A stretch of 28,756 bases of DNA from positions 1 through 28,756 of the forward strand of contig CAAHET010000070.1 in the NCBI GenBank assembly GCA_900772565.1, given 5' to 3'. Source of the DNA: an uncultured Faecalibacterium sp. (lineage in GTDB: Bacteria; Bacillota; Clostridia; Oscillospirales; Ruminococcaceae). Both the position numbers and the translations under genes were made by a program. Positions 1 to 5,861 of the stretch are shown here, one piece after another (the stretch's first letter is position 1; each line of letters starts with the position of its first letter). The notes under the pieces were generated by a model. The model worked only from the letters and a program-made list of their open reading frames with translations, ran no database searches and was not told the origin of the DNA.

Positions 1-70
1 GGATGTTGACTTCGACAAGAAGCGCATCAGCCTGTCCATGAAGGCTCTGCTGAACGACGACGCTGAGTAA
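1..70 (+). CDS. 3' end of an S1 RNA-binding-domain protein (probably ribosomal protein S1)
   Basis: Only the last 22 codons are in the window, read in the frame that ends at the TAA at 68-70. The peptide contains KRISLSMKAL, the typical last strand of an S1-type OB fold, followed by an acidic tail. S1 domains of this kind end ribosomal protein S1 and also the IspH-S1 fusion protein found in many Clostridia; the fragment cannot separate the two. An intrinsic terminator follows at 116-154, so the transcript probably ends there. Confidence 0.7.
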   Translation, partial: DVDFDKKRISLSMKALLNDDAE

Positions 71-115
71 TCAGCCCTTCGTGCAAAAGCATAGCTTCTG
101 ACACAATGCGATCTG

Positions 116-154
116 CAGCCCCGTTGCCGGGAAAACGGCGGCGGGGCTGTTTTT
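116..154 (+). terminator. Intrinsic terminator after the S1-domain gene
   Basis: A 14-bp GC-rich stem (116-129 with 136-149, two G-U pairs) has a GGAAAA loop and is followed directly by TTTTT. It lies 46 bp after the S1 stop codon and only 12 nt before the gtrA-like ATG. Confidence 0.85.
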
Positions 155-166
155 GTTAACAAAGCC

Positions 167-787
167 ATGATAAAGTTTTTCAAAAAGCACTGGGAAGTGC
201 TCAGTTACCTGATTTTCGGCGTGCTGACCACTCTGCTGAATATTGTGCTGTACGCGCTGTTCAGCCAGCTGTTCGGCTACACTGCCGCCAACAGCTGGGG
301 CAATGTGCTGGATAACGCTTTGTGCATCCTGTTTGCCTACTGCACCAACCGGGCGTTCGTCTTTCGCAGCAGAACCACCGGCAAAGCCATGGCCAAGGAG
401 TTCGGCACTTTTGTCACCTGCCGTCTGGGCACCATGGTGCTGGATGCCGCCATCATGATCGTGGGCGGCAATCTGCTGGTGGCGCAGGGCGCGGCGCTGA
501 TGGACAACATGATGCAGGGGGCACTGAGCGTGGTGGCTCACTGGTTTGGCCCGGATACGGCTATCCAGATGGCAGCCTCTTATGCAGGCACACCGGTGGG
601 GGTCACAGACGGCTCTGCTGCCATTGCCGTCATTGGTGGTGCAGACGGCCCCACGGCGATCTTCGTTACCAGCCGCTACAATGCGCAGGCACTGTGGGGT
701 CTGTGCGTCAAGGTATTCTCCAACGTAGTGGTCGTGGTGCTGAATTATGTGTTCAGCAAGCTGATCATCTTTAAAAATCGTAAGTGA
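167..787 (+). CDS. GtrA-family membrane protein with an insert resembling the Na+-decarboxylase beta subunit
   Basis: GtrA-like proteins are small four-helix membrane proteins, often linked to flipping or handling of polyprenyl-linked sugars. The family signature is clear: YLIFGVLTTLLNIVLYALF in helix 1 (about residues 14-32), CTNRAFVF at the end of helix 2 (about 59-66), and NYVFSKLIIF at the C terminus (about 193-202). At 206 aa it is longer than the usual 120-150 aa. The excess is an insert between helices 3 and 4. Residues 147-170 hold VIGGADGPTAIFVTSR, which is close to the conserved Na+-site motif of oxaloacetate/glutaconyl-CoA decarboxylase beta subunits (OadB/GcdB). No Shine-Dalgarno sequence precedes the ATG, and the upstream terminator ends 12 nt away, so expression may be unusual. 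The family call is firm; the role and the meaning of the insert are unknown. Confidence 0.85.
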   Translation: MIKFFKKHWEVLSYLIFGVLTTLLNIVLYALFSQLFGYTAANSWGNVLDNALCILFAYCTNRAFVFRSRTTGKAMAKEFGTFVTCRLGTMVLDAAIMIVGGNLLVAQGAALMDNMMQGALSVVAHWFGPDTAIQMAASYAGTPVGVTDGSAAIAVIGGADGPTAIFVTSRYNAQALWGLCVKVFSNVVVVVLNYVFSKLIIFKNRK

Positions 788-820
788 GATATTTTCTCCG
801 CCGCAGGCGGAGAAAATATC
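788..820 (+). other. Perfect intergenic hairpin between gtrA-like gene and the 44-aa ORF
   Basis: A perfect 15-bp stem (788-802 with 806-820) with a 3-nt GCA loop starts at the base following the gtrA-like stop codon. No run of T follows on the plus strand, so it is not a clear terminator. It may be an mRNA-end or processing structure. Confidence 0.6.
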
Positions 821-846
821 CAATATAATTTAGGAGGTACGGTATT

Positions 847-981
847 ATGAAACGTGGTCTGAAAGGGTTCGCATTCCTGGTCTCTGGTCTTGTGCTGGGC
901 ATCATTGGTGCAACGGCATCGGTGACTGCGATCGCACTCAGCGCTGTGGGCATGGCAAAGGTGCGCCGTGCCAGCAAGTAA
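847..981 (+). CDS. 44-aa single-pass membrane peptide upstream of deoC
   Basis: ATG at 847 is preceded by an excellent ribosome site (AGGAGGT, 832-838). The reading frame encodes MKRGLKGFAFLVSGLVLGII... and ends RRASK at the TAA 979-981. It has a short basic N terminus, one hydrophobic segment of about 30 residues rich in Gly, Ala, Val and Ile, and a basic C terminus, so it is probably a single-pass membrane peptide or an uncleaved signal-anchor. It ends 18 bp before deoC and likely shares its transcript. I recognise no family. The ribosome site and clean codon use argue that it is translated. Confidence 0.6.
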   Translation: MKRGLKGFAFLVSGLVLGIIGATASVTAIALSAVGMAKVRRASK

Positions 982-999
982 AACAACGGAGGAACGAGC

Positions 1000-1665
1000 A
1001 TGAACCGCGAAGAGATCCTGTCCCATGTCGATCATACTCTGCTGAAGCCGGAGGCCACCTGGCCCCAGATCCAGCAGCTGTGTGACGAAGCCATTGCAAA
1101 CCACACCGCATCCGTCTGCATCAACACCTGCTACGTCAAGCAGGCTGTGGAGTATATGGCAGGCCGCATCCCCGTGTGCTGCGTGGTGGGCTTCCCTCTG
1201 GGCGCTATGGATACCGCCAGCAAGGCCTTTGAAGCCAAGACTGCCATCGAGAACGGCGCAGCCGAGGTGGATATGGTCATCAACATCGGCCGCCTGAAGA
1301 ACAAGGAGTACGATGCTGTCCGCGAGGACATCCGTGCCGTCAAGCAGGCTGTGGGCGATAAGATTTTGAAGGTCATCATCGAGACCTGCCTGCTGACCGA
1401 GGAAGAGAAGGAAAAGATGTGCGACATCGTCTGCGAGGCCGGTGCCGACTACATCAAGACCAGCACCGGCTTTTCCACTGCAGGCGCCAACTTCCACGAT
1501 GTGGAGCTGATGGTCAAGGGCGTGCATGGCCGCTGCAAGGTCAAGGCGGCCGGCGGCATTTCCACCGTGGAGGATATGGAGACCTTCCTTGCACTGGGCG
1601 CTGACCGTCTGGGCACCTCCCGCGCTGTCAAGATTTTGAACGGCGAGCAGGCAAAGGGCTACTAA
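1000..1665 (+). CDS. deoC: Deoxyribose-phosphate aldolase
   Basis: This class I aldolase splits 2-deoxyribose-5-phosphate into glyceraldehyde-3-phosphate and acetaldehyde, which lets the cell use deoxynucleosides as a carbon source. The 221-aa protein is of normal length and has the family landmarks: HTLLKP near the N terminus, the Schiff-base lysine K153 in YIKTSTGF, the second active-site lysine K182 in VKAAGGIST, and D91 in the EVDMVINIG strand. The start is supported by GGAGGA about 9 nt upstream. No other deo genes (deoA, deoD, deoB) are adjacent. A strong terminator follows at 1736-1772. Confidence 0.96.
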   Translation: MNREEILSHVDHTLLKPEATWPQIQQLCDEAIANHTASVCINTCYVKQAVEYMAGRIPVCCVVGFPLGAMDTASKAFEAKTAIENGAAEVDMVINIGRLKNKEYDAVREDIRAVKQAVGDKILKVIIETCLLTEEEKEKMCDIVCEAGADYIKTSTGFSTAGANFHDVELMVKGVHGRCKVKAAGGISTVEDMETFLALGADRLGTSRAVKILNGEQAKGY

Positions 1666-1735
1666 GCTTTCCGCGCAAAAAGGCGTTTCGGTGAAGCTCT
1701 GGGCTTGGCTGAACTGCAAAGGATGATTTTTCATG

Positions 1736-1772
1736 GGCCGCTGCACAAATTTGCCGTGCAGCGGCCTTTTTT
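1736..1772 (+). terminator. Intrinsic terminator after deoC
   Basis: A perfect 11-bp stem (1736-1746 with 1756-1766) has a 9-nt loop and is followed by TTTTTT. Confidence 0.9.
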
Positions 1773-1783
1773 GCGCCCAAGCC

Positions 1784-1813
1784 TTGCAAGCAGGGCACGG
1801 CAGGGTGTATAAT
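1784..1813 (+). promoter_or_regulatory. Candidate sigma-A promoter for the diguanylate cyclase
   Basis: TTGCAA (1784-1789), an 18-nt spacer and a consensus TATAAT (1808-1813) lie just after the deoC terminator and 68 bp before the start codon. Confidence 0.6.
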
Positions 1814-1881
1814 ACAGACAAACACTGTATAAAACGGGGCTGCCCGCTTTACGGGATAAGGTGGGCAGAGGAGGAACTGCA

Positions 1882-3051
1882 ATGAATATACCCGAGATCC
1901 TTGTGGCCAATGGCACAGGGGCGGTGCTGGTAAGCTTTCTGCTTTTACTGCGGGTGCGCGGCGAAAGTAAAAATAGCGTTGGAACAGAGCTTTTCTGCCG
2001 GATGCTGGTGGTAACCCTTCTGGCACAGGTGGCAGAGACGATCAGCTTTCTGCTGGACGGCGTGCCCGGCGCGGGAAGCCGGTTCTGGCTGTACCTTACT
2101 AACACCGTCTGCACCGGCGCTACTGTGTGTGTGGGCTATGCGTGGTGTTTGTATGTGGACTTCCGGGTCTACCGCAGCATCGGACGCCTGCGCAGAAGGC
2201 ACCTGATGCTGGGCGTACCACTGCTGGCTGTTCTTCTTCTGCTGCTGGCAAATCTTTTCGGCATGGGATGGATCTTTACCATCTCCGCGGACAACGTTTA
2301 CCATCGTGGTCCGCTGAACATTTTGTTGTATCTGCTGCTGTTCGGCTATTACGCCGAGAGCGTGTGGCAGGTGCATAAGGCTAAGCGTGACGGCATTACG
2401 GTGGAGTTTTTCCCGGTGTACTACTTCGTGGTCACCTGTGTGGCGGGCACAGTGCTGCAGGGCGTGTTCTACGGCATGGCCTTCGGCTGGCTGTCGGTGG
2501 CCGTCGCCTTTGTGTTTATAGACAGCCAGACCCGCAGCCTGAGCGGCTATACCGACGAGCTGTCCGGTCTGTTTGGGCGCAAGTACATGAACTACTGTCT
2601 GGACCGCATCCACGCCACACAGGAGAAGGACGTTTACGGCATTATGATGGACGTGAACTGCTTCAAGGAGATCAACGACACCTACGGTCACGCCGAGGGC
2701 GACCGGGCGATCCAAGAGATAGGACACATCCTGTCCGGGGCGCTGGTGGCAAACTCGGTAGCCATCCGCATGAGCGGCGACGAGTTCATGGTGCTGATCC
2801 GGCACGGCTCGGAGGAACTTTTGGATAAGACCTGCGCCGCCATCGAGCAGCGAGTGCAGCACTATAACGCTACCGCCCCGGCGGGCAGCTTTCAGCTGTC
2901 CTTCTCTACCGGCGTGGCAAAGTACGAGGGCGGCAGTGTGGAAAAGTTTCTGGTAGAGCTGGATCAGCGGATGTACGCGGAAAAGCGTGCCTTTCACGCC
3001 GCCCGGGACGGCCATGCCGCACCGGAGCAGGAGAATGCTCCATCAATTTAA
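1882..3051 (+). CDS. Membrane-bound GGDEF diguanylate cyclase
   Basis: Predicted to make the second messenger c-di-GMP from two GTP at the membrane. The 389-aa protein starts at ATG 1882, behind GAGGAGGA at 1868-1875; an in-frame GTG at 1861 lies upstream of that ribosome site and is rejected. About seven hydrophobic segments fill residues 10-215. The C-terminal GGDEF domain (about 220-375) has the metal-binding Asp in MMDVNCFKEIND (D257), the GHAEGD helix, and SGDEF (298-302) in place of GGDEF. Ser at the first position is a common variant, so activity is still likely. The allosteric inhibitory RxxD site expected five residues before this motif reads VANS, so product inhibition through that site is not expected. 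It stands alone behind its own promoter. The membrane part resembles no sensor I can name. Confidence 0.9.
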   Translation: MNIPEILVANGTGAVLVSFLLLLRVRGESKNSVGTELFCRMLVVTLLAQVAETISFLLDGVPGAGSRFWLYLTNTVCTGATVCVGYAWCLYVDFRVYRSIGRLRRRHLMLGVPLLAVLLLLLANLFGMGWIFTISADNVYHRGPLNILLYLLLFGYYAESVWQVHKAKRDGITVEFFPVYYFVVTCVAGTVLQGVFYGMAFGWLSVAVAFVFIDSQTRSLSGYTDELSGLFGRKYMNYCLDRIHATQEKDVYGIMMDVNCFKEINDTYGHAEGDRAIQEIGHILSGALVANSVAIRMSGDEFMVLIRHGSEELLDKTCAAIEQRVQHYNATAPAGSFQLSFSTGVAKYEGGSVEKFLVELDQRMYAEKRAFHAARDGHAAPEQENAPSI

Positions 3052-3081
3052 AAGGAATGTCTAAAATAAGTGCGACTTATC

Positions 3082-3110
3082 TTGACAATCTGACGCTGCA
3101 ATGATAGAAT
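3082..3110 (+). promoter_or_regulatory. Promoter of the metK leader
   Basis: Perfect TTGACA (3082-3087), a 17-nt spacer, and TAGAAT (3105-3110) with an upstream TG extension. It is placed just before the SAM riboswitch. Confidence 0.85.
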
Positions 3111-3135
3111 ATGGAGCGTACCAATTGAATACCGA

Positions 3136-3230
3136 CTTATCAAGAGCGGCTGAGGGGACAGGCCCTGTGAAGCCCGACAACCTGCGCGAGAGCGTAAGGT
3201 GCCAAATCCTGCGGGAAACCGGAAGATAAG
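3136..3230 (+). promoter_or_regulatory. SAM-I (S-box) riboswitch controlling metK
   Basis: P1 is formed by CTTATC (3136-3141) with GATAAG (3225-3230). Between them are the S-box core blocks: AAGAGCGGCTGAGGGGAC, GGCCCTGTGAAGCCCGACAACC and GGTGCCAAATCCTGC, all near-identical to the family consensus. S-boxes bind S-adenosylmethionine and then favour a downstream terminator. A terminator stem at 3238-3262 fits this, so metK should be shut off when SAM is plentiful. Confidence 0.97.
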
Positions 3231-3237
3231 AGTGCAA

Positions 3238-3273
3238 CGCTCAGAGCTTTCGGCTCTGGGCGCTTTTATTTTT
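3238..3273 (+). terminator. Riboswitch expression-platform terminator
   Basis: A 10-bp stem (3238-3247 with 3253-3262, one G-U pair) has a 5-nt loop and is followed by TTTTATTTTT. It lies 58 bp before the metK start. Confidence 0.88.
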
Positions 3274-3331
3274 CAGAACAAACTTGATGGAATGGTAAAT
3301 ACACGCAACTGCAACATTTAGGAGGCAAAAA

Positions 3332-4486
3332 ATGGCTAGACACCTGTTTACTTCGGAGTCCGTCACCGAGGGACATCCCGACAAGATCTGCGACCAGATC
3401 TCTGATGCAATTCTGGACGAGATCCTGACCCACGACCCCGATGCCCGCGTGGCCTGCGAGACCTGCGCATCCACCGGCCTTGTGCACATCATGGGCGAGA
3501 TCACCACCAGCTGCTATGTGGACTTCCAGAAGGTCGTCCGCGAGGTGGTGGCTGATATCGGCTACACCCGCGCAAAGTACGGCTTTGACGCCGACACCTG
3601 CGCCGTCATCTCCAACATTGACGGCCAGAGCCCCGACATTGCACTGGGCACCAACGATCAGGTGGGCGGTGCAGGCGATCAGGGCATGATGTTCGGTTAT
3701 GCCTGTGACGAGACCCCCGAGCTGATGCCCATGCCCATCAGCCTTGCCCACAAGCTGGCAAAGCGCCTGACCGCCGTGCGCAAGAGTGGCGAGATGGACT
3801 ACCTGCGCCCGGACGGCAAGAGTCAGGTGACCGTGGAGTACGACGAGAACAACAAGCCTGTTCGCGTGGATGCCGTGGTCATCTCCAGCCAGCACAGTGA
3901 GAGCGTGAGCATGGAGCAGCTGCGCGCAGACGTGATGGAAAAGGTCATCAAGGCCACCATCCCCGCCGAGCTGCTGGACGAGAACACTAAGTACTACATC
4001 AACCCCACCGGCCGCTTTGTTGTGGGCGGCCCGCAGGGCGATACCGGTCTGACCGGCCGTAAGATCATCGTGGACACCTACGGCGGCTATGCACGCCACG
4101 GCGGCGGTGCATTCTCCGGCAAGGACCCCAGCAAGGTGGACCGCAGCGCAGCCTACGCTACCCGCTGGGTGGCCAAGAACATCGTGGCTGCGGGTCTGGC
4201 AAAGCAGTGCGAGGTGCAGGTGGCCTACGCCATCGGCGTGGCAAAGCCCGTGTCCATCATGGTGGATACCTTCGGCACCGGCACGGTGGCAGACGAGAAG
4301 ATCGAGCAGGCTGTGGAGAAGGTGTTTGACCTGACCCCCACCGCCATCATCCGCGAGCTTGATCTGCGCAAGCCCATCTACCGCCAGCTGGCCGCCTACG
4401 GCCACATGGGCCGCGAGGATCTGGGCGTGAAGTGGGAGAACACCGACCGCGTGGATGCCCTGAAGGCTGCCGTGGCTGCCCTATAA
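3332..4486 (+). CDS. metK: S-adenosylmethionine synthetase
   Basis: Makes S-adenosylmethionine from ATP and methionine in the cytoplasm. At 384 aa it is full length. The landmarks are all present: GHPDK (14-18) with the catalytic His15, GAGDQG (114-119 region) of the signature hexapeptide, and the Gly-rich GGGAFSGKDPSKVDRS loop (257-272) that shapes the phosphate site. The start has TAGGAGG upstream. It is transcribed from 3082-3110 through the SAM-I riboswitch, which gives direct feedback on its own product. It is monocistronic, ending in the terminator at 4522-4553. Confidence 0.98.
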   Translation: MARHLFTSESVTEGHPDKICDQISDAILDEILTHDPDARVACETCASTGLVHIMGEITTSCYVDFQKVVREVVADIGYTRAKYGFDADTCAVISNIDGQSPDIALGTNDQVGGAGDQGMMFGYACDETPELMPMPISLAHKLAKRLTAVRKSGEMDYLRPDGKSQVTVEYDENNKPVRVDAVVISSQHSESVSMEQLRADVMEKVIKATIPAELLDENTKYYINPTGRFVVGGPQGDTGLTGRKIIVDTYGGYARHGGGAFSGKDPSKVDRSAAYATRWVAKNIVAAGLAKQCEVQVAYAIGVAKPVSIMVDTFGTGTVADEKIEQAVEKVFDLTPTAIIRELDLRKPIYRQLAAYGHMGREDLGVKWENTDRVDALKAAVAAL

Positions 4487-4521
4487 AAAGCGTTTTTCCA
4501 TAGAAGTACGTGAAGAAGAAA

Positions 4522-4553
4522 GCCGCTGCACCTGACCGTGCGGCGGCTTTTTT
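4522..4553 (+). terminator. Intrinsic terminator after metK
   Basis: A 10-bp stem (4522-4531 with 4538-4547, one G-U) with a 6-nt loop, then TTTTTT. Confidence 0.9.
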
Positions 4554-4609
4554 GTGGGTGCGGCAGCGCACCTCCCAAGGGTGGACTGCAAAATACATAA
4601 CTCCGGTTC

Positions 4610-4638
4610 TTGCCCGGCGGCGCCGGCTGTGTTACACT
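4610..4638 (+). promoter_or_regulatory. Candidate promoter of the SpoIID-like gene
   Basis: TTGCCC (4610-4615), a 17-nt spacer and TACACT (4633-4638), each 4 of 6 to consensus, 49 bp before the start codon. Confidence 0.5.
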
Positions 4639-4686
4639 AAGGTCATATCAAAACGTAAACCATGCCCATAAGGAGGGAACCGGACT

Positions 4687-5733
4687 TTGAAACATCTGCA
4701 TTCTTTTGCCCGCCGCGCGGCGGCTTTTCTGCTGGCGGCGGTGCTGTGCGTCTGCATCCCGGCGGCAGCGGCTTCGGCTGCCACCACCATCGGCGGGGCC
4801 GATACCACCCTGATCCCCGCAGAGGACGAAAACTGTCTCAGTTGGCTGTTTGGCTCCAAGGATAAGATCACCATGCCGTACCTGAACATCAAGGGGCAGG
4901 GGCTCAAGCGCAATGTCACGCTGGATCTGGTGGATTGTCTGGTGGGCATCACCTACACCGAGCTTGGCTCCATTGGCAGCTATGTCAGCGCCAGCGCCGC
5001 GCAGCAGGCGTGGAAGGCGCAGGCCGTGGCGGTGCACTCCTATCTGGAATACCACAAGCAGTACGGCTCGTCCACCAATGCGTTGATCTACACCCCGGTC
5101 GATCAGATCCCATCCTCTGCCCGCAGCGCCATCCGCAAGGCAGTGCAGGCGGTCAAAGATGAGGTGCTGGTGTACAACGACAGTGTGTGCGATGCGGTGT
5201 GGTCGGCCAGTGCGGGCTACAACACCCAGACCGGTGTGTACGGCACCTGCGCCAGTCTGGACGCTTGGGGCACGGATGTGCCCTATCTGCAAAGCGTGGA
5301 AAGCCCCTACGAGGAGCAGTACCACAACCTGCTGCGCCGGGCTATCGGCAAGGACTATATCTATGTAGAATATAACGACAGCCGCACCGGCGAACCTTAC
5401 CAGAGCGCCGACACAACCCACAAGGATCTGGGCGGTTTTGTGCAGTATAACACGCTGGTGTCCAACGGGCGCAGCTACCGGTACATCAACCAGTTCGTTT
5501 CTTCCCGTTACTGCTTCGATTTTGGCACCGATGCCGGCGGCACTCCCTGCATGACCTACTACGGCTTTGGCCATGGTGTGGGCATGAGCCAGTGCGGCGC
5601 GGTGGGCTATGCCGCCGAGGAGGGCATGAACTACAAGCAGATCTTACAGCACTACTACACCGGGGCGCAGATCCGTACCAGCAGCACCCGCAGCGGCGGA
5701 TTGTTCGGCTGGCTGGCAGGGCTGTTCCGCTGA
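4687..5733 (+). CDS. Secreted SpoIID/LytB-domain protein
   Basis: SpoIID-domain proteins are cell-wall lytic transglycosylases that cut denuded glycan strands; the best known acts in spore engulfment. The start is TTG at 4687, set by AGGAGGG at 4671-4677. A clear signal peptide (RR, then a hydrophobic core, ending near residue 31) exports the protein. The domain is shown by KAQAVAVHSYL (residues 110-120), a preceding acidic residue in ITYTELG (E92, at the place of the conserved EMP glutamate), and the C-terminal signature FGHGVGMSQCGAVGYAAEEG (294-313) followed by ILQHYYTGAQI. It stands alone and not in a sporulation operon, so a role in general wall turnover or a leftover sporulation function are both possible. 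Confidence 0.88.
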   Translation: MKHLHSFARRAAAFLLAAVLCVCIPAAAASAATTIGGADTTLIPAEDENCLSWLFGSKDKITMPYLNIKGQGLKRNVTLDLVDCLVGITYTELGSIGSYVSASAAQQAWKAQAVAVHSYLEYHKQYGSSTNALIYTPVDQIPSSARSAIRKAVQAVKDEVLVYNDSVCDAVWSASAGYNTQTGVYGTCASLDAWGTDVPYLQSVESPYEEQYHNLLRRAIGKDYIYVEYNDSRTGEPYQSADTTHKDLGGFVQYNTLVSNGRSYRYINQFVSSRYCFDFGTDAGGTPCMTYYGFGHGVGMSQCGAVGYAAEEGMNYKQILQHYYTGAQIRTSSTRSGGLFGWLAGLFR

Positions 5734-5764
5734 GAGGCTATTTAACTGAAATTTTGGAAAAACC

Positions 5765-5793
5765 TTCTCAAACGCCGCGGGATTTGGTATACT
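5765..5793 (+). promoter_or_regulatory. Candidate promoter of the glycosyltransferase pair
   Basis: TTCTCA (5765-5770), a 17-nt spacer and TATACT (5788-5793) with a TGG extension. Transcription would start near 5800, which leaves too little leader for the ATG at 5811 and favours the start at 5862. Confidence 0.6.
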
Positions 5794-5861
5794 ATATCCG
5801 TTTGTGAAAAATGAACGGGAAACATAACTGCGTGGAAAAACGCACGGATTGGAGTATCAGC

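Noticed and set aside
824..829. TATAAT just before the 44-aa ORF
   Set aside because: Transcription would begin inside the ribosome site, and no -35 lies 16-18 nt upstream, where the hairpin sits.
71..1821. Long minus-strand frames over gtrA and deoC
   Set aside because: They mirror well-supported plus-strand genes, lack ribosome sites and resemble no protein; similar antisense frames over the other genes were dropped for the same reason.
1861..1881. GTG start for the diguanylate cyclase
   Set aside because: The strong GAGGAGGA lies after this codon and serves ATG 1882.
5811..5861. Earlier ATG for the large glycosyltransferase
   Set aside because: No ribosome site, and only about 11 nt from the predicted transcription start.
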